Shown: positions 44,701 through 52,477, numbered from the stretch's first letter. The stretch is 64,000 nt of DNA from Gammaproteobacteria bacterium (GCA_012103455.1 WLWT01000003.1:744001-808000); one strand, 5' to 3'. The notes: generated from the sequence alone by a model not told the origin. Numbers and translations are program-made.

Positions 44701-46663
44701 CGGCGACCCCGTCCACTTTGAGCACCGGGGTGTGATCCCGGACGCACTGAACGGCCCCGTTGCGCTGGATATAAAGCGCACTACCAGGGCCGTAGCGCGC
44801 CTCCAGTTGGCGCAGGTAGGCGCGGCGCTCGGCGTCCAGCGAGCCGCCGGTGCCGGGTTGGAAGGCGAGGGTGAGCCGTTTGAGGGCGATGGCCGGTACA
44901 TCCAACACGGCATGGCCCAAGGTGGCGTTGCTTTGGGCGTTGCCCACGTCGATGGACAGCGTATAGCGGTGTTTGGCGGGCAGGGCCGCGGTCTCGGCGG
45001 TGGCGGTGCCGTCCCAGGCCAGGTATTGCCTGACCTCATAGGGCAAGGTGGCGGGCAAGATATCGAGGGTGAGCGGCTCGGTGCGCCCGGTATAGGGCAC
45101 ATCGGCCAAGGTGTTGTTGCCGTAGCGCGGCGCCAGGGTTCGGATATGGGCTTGGACCTGCGCCTCGAACTGTTCGTGGGGCAACAAAAGAGTGCGCGTG
45201 CTCAGATAGCTGGCATAGTCGAACGATACATCGATGGCGATGCCGTCTTGATAGGCGCGGTTCTTGAAAGCGGTATCGATGGGCACCCAGCGGTGGCCGC
45301 GGTTACTGGCGCCGGAGCCCCGATAGTTCCGGTACGGGATACACGCCTCGACCCACACCTGGGTGAAGAAGACGTTATCTCCGGAGCGGCTCGTCGGGAT
45401 TTGACCCGAAGCCAACAGAGCCGCGGCACCGACCGCGGACCGGGCGCCTAGCCAGCGGTAGAGCCGCTCGTCGTTGTAGAAAGCGACCTGGCCCTTGACG
45501 TAGCGCGCCGGGATGTTCGAGGCGCGCAACAGCGCGAGGGTGAGCGAGGCGTGATCGGTGGCGTTGGCGGCACCGCTGATGAGCGCGCCCTGAGCGCCTT
45601 TGAGTGAGCCGAAATACGCTTCGAAATCAATCTCATTGCTGACGTACTCGATGATGCGCACGGGCGAATAGCCGAGCGATTGGGCCAGCGCGGCGATCTC
45701 TGGTGTGACGGCGACTTCGGCATGGACAGTGGCGGCGGGGCGGCCTAAGTCCGCGGCGGTGTAGTCGCAGGTGGCCGCTTCAGAGGGGGTGGCGGGCGGT
45801 TGGCCCACTGTGATGAAGCGGGCAGGGGTGATGAAGCGGCCAAGGTCTGAACGGCCAAGGTCTGAACGGCTGGGGCCGAAGCCGGCGCCGTCGATACCAG
45901 CGGTGGTGAATTGGGCGGCAGGGAAGCGGGCCGGTGCAAAGCGCGCCAGGGTGTGGCCGTCCAGTAAGCCATCGAAAGCGCCCACCCGGCGGGCGCGCGT
46001 GTGTCGCGGCGGCGGCGCGGGCTTCGAATCATCGTCGCGCAATACCGGCCGCTCATGGTGCACCGTGGGCGCGTTCTCATTGAACGGTGGCGCCACGTAG
46101 CGCCGTGGCGCCGGGATATTGGGCACCCCTGCGGTGCGCGCCTGACGCCGGCTGCTTTCGACCCGTTGTCCCCGGCGCCATTGGCGCAGCGCCTTGCGCG
46201 CCTCGGACAGGGCCCGGCCTTGTACCTTGGGGGTTCGGGCCTGGTGGATGGCGCGCAAGGTCGCGAGCACCTCGTCGAAGCGGCGCTGCACGCGGGCGGC
46301 GAACCGGGGACGCTGGCTGCCCGGTTGGCGCGCGACCTTTTCAATCAGTGCCGGGCGCAACTCGGCAATGGCCGTGATATGGCGCTGAAGCTGGACTTTG
46401 GCTTGGGTGGACAGCAATACCCCGGTAGGCGTCGCCCGGCGAATGCGCCGCAGCGTCCTGCTGGTGTCCTTGAGCGTTGCGACCAACTCATGGGAGGTAG
46501 TGTCCAGGGCGCGTACCAGGGAGGCTTGCACGGCGCTGGCGATCAGTTCGCTATGAATGCGCCGGCTCTTGTTGCGTTCTTGGGCGCCAGCGTCGGTTAT
46601 GGCGAGGAGTGCCAGTAGGGCGCCTAGCGTTATGGCCAGCGCAAGACGCCTGCCGATGGCCAT
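38708..46663 (-). CDS. giant RHS-repeat polymorphic toxin with Hint domain
   Basis: 2651 residues from ATG at 46663 (MAIGRRLALAITLGALLALL, a good signal peptide); the frame is open another 41 codons upstream. Domains: Arg-rich helical region (30-250), pentapeptide-like stretch with repeated ARF and LGRSD units (250-310), transglutaminase-like domain near 330-480 with ANATDHA in place of the catalytic Cys, beta-rich region, RHS shell from about 1010 (GNLFDIEQDLRVMGRGG), YD repeats to about 2210, core motif (2215-2270), linker, Hint domain (about 2398-2540, GTCSFPAGTP to VHNC), and a 111-residue tip (FNYLFGKSTSNAHN, LGISDNAAG, IRDSLLFGSSG, FTTMIPKR). No PAAR. The immunity gene follows. Confidence 0.88.
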   Translation of the reverse strand: MAIGRRLALAITLGALLALLAITDAGAQERNKSRRIHSELIASAVQASLVRALDTTSHELVATLKDTSRTLRRIRRATPTGVLLSTQAKVQLQRHITAIAELRPALIEKVARQPGSQRPRFAARVQRRFDEVLATLRAIHQARTPKVQGRALSEARKALRQWRRGQRVESSRRQARTAGVPNIPAPRRYVAPPFNENAPTVHHERPVLRDDDSKPAPPPRHTRARRVGAFDGLLDGHTLARFAPARFPAAQFTTAGIDGAGFGPSRSDLGRSDLGRFITPARFITVGQPPATPSEAATCDYTAADLGRPAATVHAEVAVTPEIAALAQSLGYSPVRIIEYVSNEIDFEAYFGSLKGAQGALISGAANATDHASLTLALLRASNIPARYVKGQVAFYNDERLYRWLGARSAVGAAALLASGQIPTSRSGDNVFFTQVWVEACIPYRNYRGSGASNRGHRWVPIDTAFKNRAYQDGIAIDVSFDYASYLSTRTLLLPHEQFEAQVQAHIRTLAPRYGNNTLADVPYTGRTEPLTLDILPATLPYEVRQYLAWDGTATAETAALPAKHRYTLSIDVGNAQSNATLGHAVLDVPAIALKRLTLAFQPGTGGSLDAERRAYLRQLEARYGPGSALYIQRNGAVQCVRDHTPVLKVDGVAVNLDPTSAPTCYFALNEWYGGTALDPNVVRVDRLPKRTLSLEVQLGGATLNATRFDTLSAFDYHALHLYSHQTSERLIQARAARLLEGINNTPDPAEDKEATLGEFLHLVGLKYLHYIADAYHRVGRLYGESGESGLHIGLTASRTEVSYLFDLPYAVTNSGFLIDVPGGQSRSTHLETGRTSFEAFVLGGYALSALESYVWQENARMDAVSAVRGLQFANDSGIEVLDINAANQATEWPKLQVGEGALDYSQATKNTLQGLLNSGHDIKIPVSLIDYGEWTGQIYVATRQSGNRLSATYKIGPFAGGYTVNRTPSAPTYRLPARRAGAPGASTPTALAPATLNSMINYGTTHGTSRGGDPVNMATGNLFDIEQDLRVMGRGGLPISFQRTYNSLAAAHPNASTAPLGYGWTHSFNHFLTFEDSDGDADVEGSDEDTLTSSVTWTTGDGGQRFIPVAGAAGGVAIGAAFTPPQGFYFAASREPDGRYRIREKNGFSYFFENVPGTVGQTARVLRLEDRNGNGLRFDYGPAGTLDTVTDDLDRVITLLYDSAHRLTHLRDWTYPSTGREWRYHYNADGELERVDNPLAASGQQPGLTYEYYGLADGVNLNHALRRSQKPNGNGMTFEYYSNGRVLRHTDDRGGTLTFTDNDYRREATTTNERGFVKRYFFNENGSPTLTIDENGGRMAHTYDPLAPFHEIARTDAAGLTTRYDYDANGNVTRITAPSGATTEYSHFNAFAQAMKVKDANGNITLHQSDAAGNITQTLVLKANTGAHYDPATWEPVPAAILSWTQQTFDAHGNPLIIKRIRDFQTQQGPTAEFDYTDTANATSGLNPVTVRRCGDLDGDARIERSTECRQVTQSYDALGRPTASIDDNWYRSEHHYDRAGRLVLSTDTQGWPRRYRFDANGNMTGHRLTVTTPGGTPAVVDQSRFLYDALDRPVQSIDAGGFVTRSEYDALGNLTAVVDADGFRTSIDYDALNRAVRVYDEEGHAVVRDYDAIGRVRSITDPNGHQIQHTYYGAAGDGRLRRRTSPLNRYVDFEYDAVGRVTRVVDHLGRDTHTQYDALGRVVRVAGPLHNAAPDLPAIRPVTTYRYNALGNRVQIAAGHTPQTSGTNAGADLTTVQQINTYDDFGRKLSQTDANGNTWTFTYDLHDNLITLVDPKGQRVERDYAYGGYVTERRAYRHASDATPHTTRYTRNALGQVTQVEAPEVTYSYRYDTAHRLVRQADHRGGKSIEYHYSAGGLLNTMGDGEGHLTQYLYDPVGRLATIWAPNGTLVNFGYDAAGRLTERWFDNGLATRYHYNADDTLSRLVNRRADGSQISSHAYSYNAAGLRDTYAQTLGGATRERRYTYDPLDRLTQVTDATDDSLIGAYTYDVYGNRATQDNGDGVRTYTYDAAHQLLTIDSGASTDMGYEYDDNGNLTRQLASGVLPVLTLNYDALDRLSSAELDDGSLETYQYDPGGRRIEKRQGAATERFIYSGANLVADYGGTWTQAAGRYTHAGIDNPLIHTDANGASQFYQQDGLGSVVAMTDAAGTLLGAHQYDAWGTVVTRSGHLQRFGYTGREADATGLLYYRARYYDPGTGRFTQRDPLGFVDGVNQYAYAANNPVMFVDPFGTVATGSIHNNSTAQRTSYEKRPSFWDRVSSAAPQLLSAAAGTAGIPYAESGVLTLFGRHEQAEQAEQAAIEETALRLGGAAVGAGIGALGLVVGAAPGALIGQQVAKMGNSARRLYGIVRGLFKGTCSFPAGTPVLTEQGLVPIESLQRGDLVFSRHETIGETAYQAVTGVGAKAHASQISLSIAHDGGMETLVTTAEHPFYVRGRGFIRADSVSAGMQLVTATGEFLDVVAARTRESAFLAYDISVDQFHTYFVGERGVWVHNCPPKSVVDPKKFNYLFGKSTSNAHNAARSNQLALEMKRLGISDNAAGHKILRDHLSSAVSQQGNVLRTFSNKHGTFEIRDSLLFGSSGKATRLESTFQVMSDGTRRFTTMIPKR
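39036..40571. repeat. 1.5-kb direct repeat, RHS core plus Hint (copy 2)
   Basis: The part of the long RHS gene duplicated at 36686-38207. See that entry for differences. Confidence 0.88.
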
Positions 46664-47047
46664 GTGTGTTCTTATGGCCTGGTCGAAATATCGGTGCTGG
46701 GCAACAGACCGCGCGAGGCCGAGTGGAGATTGAATGAACTGAGCGGGCGTGAGCCAAGTCGCCAAATAGGTGATTGCACCAAGCATGCCTGCTGTTCCGT
46801 GACCGGGTTGGGGCTCGTAATCCTAGAACCGCGTACGTCCTGTTATGAAACTGGGTGTACGCGGGCTGTCGCACTGTGGGCACATCTTGTTGCCTATGCA
46901 GTGGCAGCGTTCTAGGAGGCGCTGAGTGTACGCGGTATTGGGTGTTGGGCTTAATGTTCCCCAACCCCACCCTTAGCCTATCAATTTCGCTACCAAAAAG
47001 TACATTCTAACGTCCAATCTATGTCATTTAAGGAGGATGATGCTTGG
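46664..47047. other. upstream region of the RHS gene
   Basis: 384 bp between the RHS start and the IS4 remnant. It should contain the RHS promoter on the minus strand. I see no clear -35/-10 pair, operator or RNA structure. An extension of the RHS frame covers 46664-46786, but without a ribosome binding site. Confidence 0.5.
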
Positions 47048-47383
47048 TCATTCAATCAATTGTGTTGGTTCGCCCCCGTTATTGTGGCTCACTACATAGG
47101 GCACCCAATGGCGGAACAACTCCCATACATCTAACTTTGCGTTCGACAACAATCTATCGACTTGTTTGATGGCATGTTTTCGTAACCCGTCTCGCGCTTG
47201 CGCTAAACCCTGGCCAATCAAGTGCACGGCTAGAGAGGCACTGGTGATGACACCCAGCGTTGCGTTAGCCAACGAGTACACTCGCTTCGCATGAACGTCT
47301 TGGGCAAACACATAGGTAGGGGCAGGTAGGATCTTATATTGTATTGATTTTCCTAAATTTTTGGTGAACTTAGTAAGCCCCAT
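47048..47383 (-). pseudogene. IS4-family transposase, N-terminal fragment
   Basis: 112 codons from ATG 47383: MGLTKFTKNL, APTYVFAQDVHAKRVYSLANA, SLAVHLIGQGLAQARDGL, HAIKQVDRLLSN and HWVPYVV. This is the typical N-terminus of an IS4-group transposase, ending before the catalytic domain. Non-functional. Confidence 0.8.
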
Positions 47384-47498
47384 TCGAGCAGAGCTTAGGA
47401 GATAACAACACAATACTTCCTATCTCTGGAGGTTTCGAATGGGCAGATTCAAGCCAGGGCCTGTTAACACTAATTATGATAGATTTCGCGTAGGGAAA

Positions 47499-48189
47499 TC
47501 ACCGCATCGCAATTTGAAATAGGGCTGTCCTAGACAACGAGCCCATTTCACTTCTAACCCATTGAGTTAATTGCTTTAATTGGCTCTTTGGGTCACTGTT
47601 ATCAAAACGCCACTCACATTCCTTCAAAAATAGGTGAAAATGCTCTCGTGCCACCCCGTTGAATCGGCGCCAATGGCGCTTCGCCTGATTCCAGACATTC
47701 TCAATACCGTTCATGGGGGTTTTGCTGGTCAGCAAACCGTTCACTGGGGTTAATACGGTAGTGCTTGAATTCTGATACATCCAGTGCGTTATAGCGGCCG
47801 AATGCGTCCGTGTAAACCATACTGTCCGGCCTTACCTTTTGCCCAATGTTCGGCAGTAATGTATCGGCTTTGGCATTGGGTATCAGCACCGTAAAAACCT
47901 TGCCATGTCGCTTTAACAGTCCCAATACGGGCACTTTCCCTAACGCGCCCCGGCCTCGTTTGCCTTTGCGCCTGCCACCCCAATAACGTTCATCTGCTTC
48001 TACTTCACCTTCAAGCCACTCCAAGTGCTCGCTGTGCGCATAAATCAGCTGCCGGAGCCGATGAAAGTAATAGCTTGCAGTCGTCTTATTCACACCTACC
48101 CACTGGGCTGCCGTTCGTGCTGTTGTTCCCGCGACAAATAGCTCAATCAATCGTGATTGTTTATGCCAACTCAGCCTGCTTTTTCTCAT
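47499..48189 (-). pseudogene. IS1595-family (ISXO2-like) transposase, frameshifted
   Basis: First frame (47701-48189): HTH region, then LEGEVEADERYWGGRRKGKR, GKVPVLGLLKRHGKV, YTDAFGRYNALDVSEFKHYR, INPSERFAD. Second frame (to 47499): MNGIENVWNQAKRHWRRFNG and HFHLFLKECEWRFDN. A shift between ERFAD and NGIENVW, where the NHINGIENFW motif is expected, breaks the gene. The DDE/N residues are otherwise retained. Confidence 0.88.
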
Positions 48190-48231
48190 TCAGCCATCCT
48201 AGATAAAAACGGTTATCTAGGATGGCCCCTT
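47521..48231 (-). mobile_element. IS1595-family element, degenerate
   Basis: About 711 bp. The ends are an imperfect inverted repeat: AGGGCTGTCCTAGACAAC at 47521 and the complement of AGGGGCCATCCTAGATAAC at 48231. Its right end coincides with the stop codon of the neighbouring DUF3501 gene. No clear 8-bp duplication. Confidence 0.75.
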
Positions 48232-48808
48232 ATTTTAAATCAGCCACTAGTGCTTCCCTCGCCGCCGCATCTACCGGGTTAGCTGCATAACGGTAATTAT
48301 CCAAGTCAACGCCCATAGCTAGCGCAGCGCCACCTTTGAGGGCGTCTATCATGGATCGCTCGAGTGCAAAACGTACGAAATGCACCGCTGAGGTTTTGGC
48401 GCCAGTCTTACGGTCCAGATCCTCGTCAGCCAGGCCGAACACCCATTCGTGGCCGGCCACGGCCACCCACAGACGATCTTCTATGCCGTAGAGGCGTTCC
48501 AGTGCCGCGTGCCGCTCATCTACGTCCGGAAATTCGAGCATGAAGGTTGCTTTCCAATTACTGCCATCCGGGATAAGCGGATTGTACGCGGCTAGCTCCT
48601 CTTCGATGGCCTTAGCCTCGAAGATACGCTCGATTCGCAGCATCTCTTGGATCTGGTATTGAATGGTCAGCCGGTCCTCGAAATAGAGTGTCGCGTTAGG
48701 ACCTAAGGCCACTTGGCGCGCTTTTTTGTGGGCCAATACACGGGCGCGGAATTGAGCGCGTTGCGCCGCGTAGGCCTCAAGCGTGAACAGATCCGAACGG
48801 GTTAACAT
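48230..48808 (-). CDS. DUF3501 family protein
   Basis: 192 residues: LTRSDLFTLEAYAAQRAQFR, KARQVALGPNATLYFEDRLT, QYQIQEMLRIERIFE and TSAVHFVRFALERSMIDAL. This matches DUF3501, whose function is unknown but which commonly accompanies the Fe-S oxidoreductase and rubrerythrin genes seen here. It lies 39 bp downstream of the Fe-S gene in the same operon. The stop codon is at the edge of the IS1595 element, so the last residues may have been altered by the insertion. Confidence 0.85.
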   Translation of the reverse strand: MLTRSDLFTLEAYAAQRAQFRARVLAHKKARQVALGPNATLYFEDRLTIQYQIQEMLRIERIFEAKAIEEELAAYNPLIPDGSNWKATFMLEFPDVDERHAALERLYGIEDRLWVAVAGHEWVFGLADEDLDRKTGAKTSAVHFVRFALERSMIDALKGGAALAMGVDLDNYRYAANPVDAAAREALVADLK

Positions 48809-48847
48809 GATTGAGCCTCGTTGTATGTCCTAAGCTGTGCGGGGCGA

Positions 48848-50185
48848 TTAGATGCCATACGCTTTGCGCAGCAAAGACAGCGGATGTATGGGCCGCTTAG
48901 CGTCACAGGCGTGGGCGATGTGAGTGCCTGCCATCGGACAGTCGCTGGCGATATGGTCGGCCTGTCGCGACTGCACCTGCCGCACTATGGGCCGCACGAT
49001 TTTCATCGACGCTTCCCGGGTTTCCTTCTTGACCGCGTAGGTGCCGTCATGGCCCGAACAGCGCTCTATGGTATTGACTTGCGTATCCGGGACCAGGGCG
49101 AGGATGTCGCGTGTGCGCGGACCTATATTTTGCACCCGCTGGTGGCAGGCGGCATGGTAGGCGATGCTGCCCAGCGGCGCTTTAAAATCGGTCTTCAGAA
49201 GTTTCGCTTTATGCAGATGCGTCAGGTATTCGAAGGGGTCGAAGAAGGCGCGGGCGACCTTCGCTACCTGCGGGTCGTGCGCAAACAGGAGCGGCAACTC
49301 TTGTTTGAACATGAGAACGCAAGACGGTACCGGCGCCACTATGTCAAAACCGTCATCGACCATGGCGGCCAGCGGCGCGATGTTCTTTTCCTTGGCCCGT
49401 TCAACGGCGTTCAGATCGCCCAGTTCCAGTTTGGGCATACCGCAGCAGTGCTCCTCGGTGGCGAGGGTGACCGCAATCCCATTGTGCTCGAATACCGCCA
49501 CTAGGTCTTGGCCTATGTGGGGTTCGCTGAAATTACCGTAACAGGTGGCAAATAGCGCCACCTTGCCCGTAATCGGCCCCACCGGCTGCACCGAGCTGAC
49601 CTCGGGCGCCCGGCCTGCCAGCCGCCGGCGCAGCGGTGGGCTAGAGTACGGCGGTAGCGGGGCATCTTTGTGGATCCCTATGGCCGCTTCCATGGCCGAG
49701 CGTACGGCGCCACTATTGTTGGCCGCGTTCACCGTGTTCACGATCACCGGTAGCGAGGCGAATTTGCCGATGGCGTCGGTGCTGGTGATCACTTTGTCAC
49801 GCAACGGTGTTTGACCCTTATGGTGTTTGACTGCTTTGGCCCGCAGCATTAGGTGGGGGAAATCCACCGCCCACTCGTGGGGCGGTACGTAGGGACACTT
49901 GGTGAGGTAACATAGATCGCACAAGTAGCAGTGAGCGACGACTTTTGCATAGTCTTCCTTGGCGATACCGTCCACCTCCATGGTCTGCGACTCATCGACT
50001 AGATCGAACAGGGTCGGGAACGACTGGCATAAGCTTACGCAGCGGCGGCATCCATGGCAGATATCGAACACCCGTTCGAGTTCCGCATTCAATGCATCTT
50101 CATCGTAGAACGATGCGTTCTTCCAATCGATGGGATGCCGCGTGGGCGCCTCAAGGCTGCCTTCTCGAATTCCGGTTGTGGCCAT
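48848..50185 (-). CDS. Fe-S oxidoreductase with two 4Fe-4S motifs and CCG domains (heterodisulfide-reductase related)
   Basis: 445 residues. N-terminal ferredoxin part with Cys43, 46, 49, 53 (CHGCRRCVSLC) and Cys86, 89, 92, 97 (CYLCDLCYLTKCP), followed by two cysteine-rich CCG modules (CYGNFSEPHIG...EHCCGMPKLE and YHAACHQRV...RCSGHDGTY). Such proteins, related to GlpC and HdrB, pass electrons from reduced donors. Clustering with a rubrerythrin and DUF3501 suggests a peroxide-reduction electron route in the cytoplasm (inference from context). It starts 80 bp after the rubrerythrin-like gene, across a strong hairpin. Confidence 0.88.
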   Translation of the reverse strand: MATTGIREGSLEAPTRHPIDWKNASFYDEDALNAELERVFDICHGCRRCVSLCQSFPTLFDLVDESQTMEVDGIAKEDYAKVVAHCYLCDLCYLTKCPYVPPHEWAVDFPHLMLRAKAVKHHKGQTPLRDKVITSTDAIGKFASLPVIVNTVNAANNSGAVRSAMEAAIGIHKDAPLPPYSSPPLRRRLAGRAPEVSSVQPVGPITGKVALFATCYGNFSEPHIGQDLVAVFEHNGIAVTLATEEHCCGMPKLELGDLNAVERAKEKNIAPLAAMVDDGFDIVAPVPSCVLMFKQELPLLFAHDPQVAKVARAFFDPFEYLTHLHKAKLLKTDFKAPLGSIAYHAACHQRVQNIGPRTRDILALVPDTQVNTIERCSGHDGTYAVKKETREASMKIVRPIVRQVQSRQADHIASDCPMAGTHIAHACDAKRPIHPLSLLRKAYGI

Positions 50186-50221
50186 GCAAGGATTCCTTAG
50201 GAAACACGCTTTTATGGGGAA

Positions 50222-50252
50222 CAGGCGGGGCTATGGGTTCAGCCCCCGCCGG
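50222..50252 (-). promoter_or_regulatory. GC-rich intercistronic hairpin
   Basis: GGCGGGGCT and AGCCCCCGCC (plus-strand reading) pair around an 8-base loop between the rubrerythrin-like stop and the Fe-S oxidoreductase start. There is no T run, so it is more likely a processing or stabilising element, or an attenuator, than a terminator. Confidence 0.5.
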
Positions 50253-50265
50253 CTATGGACCATCC

Positions 50266-50529
50266 CTAAGCGATGGCGGCGGCCAGGTTATAGGCGGTAC
50301 CACCGATGGGCAGGCCGGTGGCGGGATCGCCGCAAGCTTCTAAGTACTCCAGGTGTCCGTGGGCATGTCCGGTCTCACCCTCCGCCGTTGAGCGGAATAC
50401 CGCCGAGACATCGTTGTCACCCTCCACGTCCGCTTTCGCGGCGAAGTAGAGGTAACGGCGGTCGGCTTGGGATTCTCCGGCAAAAGCGTCTTTAAGGTGC
50501 TGCTCTGTGTTGCTGCCTTTGAGTTCCAT
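50266..50529 (-). CDS. rubrerythrin-like protein, half length
   Basis: 87 residues from ATG 50529 (MELKGSNTEQHL). It matches the first helix pair of rubrerythrins: AFAGESQADRRYLYFAAKAD with the first Glu ligand, and FRSTAEGETGHAHGHLEYLE with Glu and the ExxH ligands. Rubrerythrins have about 140 residues, with a second helix pair providing the other ligands; here a TAG follows NLAAAIA, where that half would begin. It may be truncated, or may form a diiron site by dimerising two half-units. First gene of the operon with the Fe-S oxidoreductase and DUF3501. Confidence 0.75.
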   Translation of the reverse strand: MELKGSNTEQHLKDAFAGESQADRRYLYFAAKADVEGDNDVSAVFRSTAEGETGHAHGHLEYLEACGDPATGLPIGGTAYNLAAAIA

Positions 50530-50751
50530 CGAAGTTGAGTCTTTTGCTTGGCTTGAAATGGGGGACGCATTATCGGCTGCTAGGTGCCATTGCTCCAATC
50601 GAATATTTCTATCATCGCAATATGAAATATATCGATGTGACGTCGGTGTTTAGCGGTGTGAGCCCGCTTTTACGACGTGCTTGAACAACGGGAGGCTACG
50701 CCCTATGTTAGAACCCAGCCGCGTGATCAGTCCTTGAAGAGTTGTGATGCG

Positions 50752-51093
50752 ATGAACATTGATGGCGATACGCTCAACGCTAGGTTCAGTATCGGCCAGG
50801 TCGTAAAGCACAGACTGTTTCCGTTTCGCGGTGTGATCTATGACGTGGACCCGGAGTTCGCCAACACCGAGGAGTGGTATCAAGCGATTCCGGCCCACAT
50901 ACGGCCACGCAAAGATCAGCCTTTTTATCACCTGTTGGCCGAGAACGACGAAGGGTACTACGAAGCCTACGTGTCAGAGCAGAACTTGCTGATAGACGAC
51001 ACCGGGTTGCCGGTTGAGCATCCGTCCATACCCGATATGTTCGGTGAGCTGGAGGACGGGTTTTACCGTCACGCGCCCGGTTTGGGGCACTGA
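50752..51093 (+). CDS. hspQ: heat shock protein HspQ
   Basis: 113 residues from ATG 50752, preceded by GAAGAG. The HspQ/YccV-type fold is evident: FSIGQVVKHRLFPFRGVIYD, VDPEF, RPRKDQPFYHLLAEN and YEAYVSEQNLL. HspQ binds hemimethylated oriC DNA and acts as a specificity factor for Lon protease in enterobacteria. It is divergent from the rubrerythrin operon and 190 bp upstream of the second amtB, probably independent of both. Confidence 0.9.
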   Translation: MNIDGDTLNARFSIGQVVKHRLFPFRGVIYDVDPEFANTEEWYQAIPAHIRPRKDQPFYHLLAENDEGYYEAYVSEQNLLIDDTGLPVEHPSIPDMFGELEDGFYRHAPGLGH

Positions 51094-51283
51094 GTCCAGC
51101 CCAATCCTTCTGCCCCGCACCGATACGGCCCGCACCGATACGGTTCGCGTCTCCCCATAGCGCACTTGGTTGGTGCGTTCTCTCGCCCGTTAGCAGGTTG
51201 TTACGGGAATATTCCTGCGTGGCTAGGGGGCGGCACGAAATTTGCTTGTAGACGGCGCAAGTTTATTCATCGGGGACAATCCT

Positions 51284-52477
51284 ATGGAGCCGTTGCCGTC
51301 GGGAACCGACACATTATTCGTTCTATTAGGCGCCATCATGGTGCTAGCCATGCATTCAGGCTTTGCTTTTCTTGAGGTGGGTACGGTTCGCCACAAGAAC
51401 CAAGTGAATGCGTTGATGAAGATCCTAACCGACTTTTCTATCTCCGCTATTGCGTATTTTTTTATCGGTTATGCGGTGGCTTATGGCACCAGTTTTATGA
51501 GCGCGGCGCCAGAGCTGGCCGTCAACAACGGATATGAGCTGGTTAAGTTCTTCTTTTTGCTGACCTTTGCCGCGGCGATTCCGGCCATCGTCTCAGGTGG
51601 CATCGCCGAGCGGGCAAGGTTCTATCCGCAGCTCATCGCCTCCGCCTTCCTCGTTGCCCTGGTGTATCCGTTTTTTGAGGGTATCACCTGGGGTGGCAAC
51701 TACGGTGTGCAGGCCGCCATCGAGCAGCATTTCGGTGCCCCGTTTCACGACTTCGCCGGCTCTATCGTGGTGCATGCGGTCGGTGGATGGATCGGTCTAG
51801 CCGCGGTGATGTTACTGGGTGCGCGCCATGGCCGTTACGGTGCCGATGGCCGGGTGATTCCCTCCCATCCGCCTTCCAGTATTCCATTCTTAGCCTTGGG
51901 AGCGTGGGTGCTCAGCGTCGGTTGGTTCGGCTTCAACGTAATGTCAGCGCAGAAAGTGGGGGATATCAGTGGATTGGTCGCGTTGAATTCGCTGATGGCC
52001 ATGGTGGGCGGCGTTTTAGCGGCTCTTATCGTGGGCAAGAACGACCCCGGGTTTGTGCATAACGGTCCGCTGGCCGGATTAGTTGCCATATGCGCCGGCT
52101 CCGATGTCATGCATCCGGCTGGTGCGTTGATTACCGGCGCGGTGGCTGGCGCTCTGTTCGTTGTCACGTTCACCATGGCACAGAACCAATGGCGTATCGA
52201 CGATGTGCTGGGGGTGTGGCCATTGCATGGTCTTTGTGGCTTGTGGGGGGGGATCGCCTGCGGCATCTTCGGCCTGGAAGCGCTAGGCGGCATGGGCGGG
52301 GTGACATTCATGGCCCAGTTGGCCGGCAGCATCCTCGGCGTGCTCATCGCCGTGGTGGGCGGCGCCCTGATCTATGGTGTTATCAAAGCCCTAGTGGGGA
52401 TCCGTCTTACCGAGGAACAGGAGTACGAGGGTGCGGATTTAGCTTTGCACCGGATTAGCGCAAGTCCCGGAAGCTAA
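51284..52477 (+). CDS. amtB: ammonium transporter, Amt family (second copy)
   Basis: 397 residues from ATG 51284, with GGGGA upstream. About eleven membrane segments. Pore histidines are in DFAGSIVVHAVGG and WPLHGLCGLWGG, and the SGGIAERARF signature is present. It is clearly divergent from the first Amt (1753-3042) and closer in motif style to classic AmtB (DFAG). A strong terminator follows before miaB. No glnK neighbour. Confidence 0.92.
   Translation: MEPLPSGTDTLFVLLGAIMVLAMHSGFAFLEVGTVRHKNQVNALMKILTDFSISAIAYFFIGYAVAYGTSFMSAAPELAVNNGYELVKFFFLLTFAAAIPAIVSGGIAERARFYPQLIASAFLVALVYPFFEGITWGGNYGVQAAIEQHFGAPFHDFAGSIVVHAVGGWIGLAAVMLLGARHGRYGADGRVIPSHPPSSIPFLALGAWVLSVGWFGFNVMSAQKVGDISGLVALNSLMAMVGGVLAALIVGKNDPGFVHNGPLAGLVAICAGSDVMHPAGALITGAVAGALFVVTFTMAQNQWRIDDVLGVWPLHGLCGLWGGIACGIFGLEALGGMGGVTFMAQLAGSILGVLIAVVGGALIYGVIKALVGIRLTEEQEYEGADLALHRISASPGS

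Noticed and set aside
14023..46663. Type VI secretion effectors
   Set aside because: Neither RHS protein has a PAAR or VgrG-like N-terminus, both have signal peptides, and no tss, hcp or vgrG gene occurs in the window.
47455..47475. GGGCCTGTTAACACTAAT near the IS1595 element as another copy of the toxin-tip start
   Set aside because: Only about 16 bases match the sequence at 5518 and the similarity ends there; it may be a chance match or an old transposon end.
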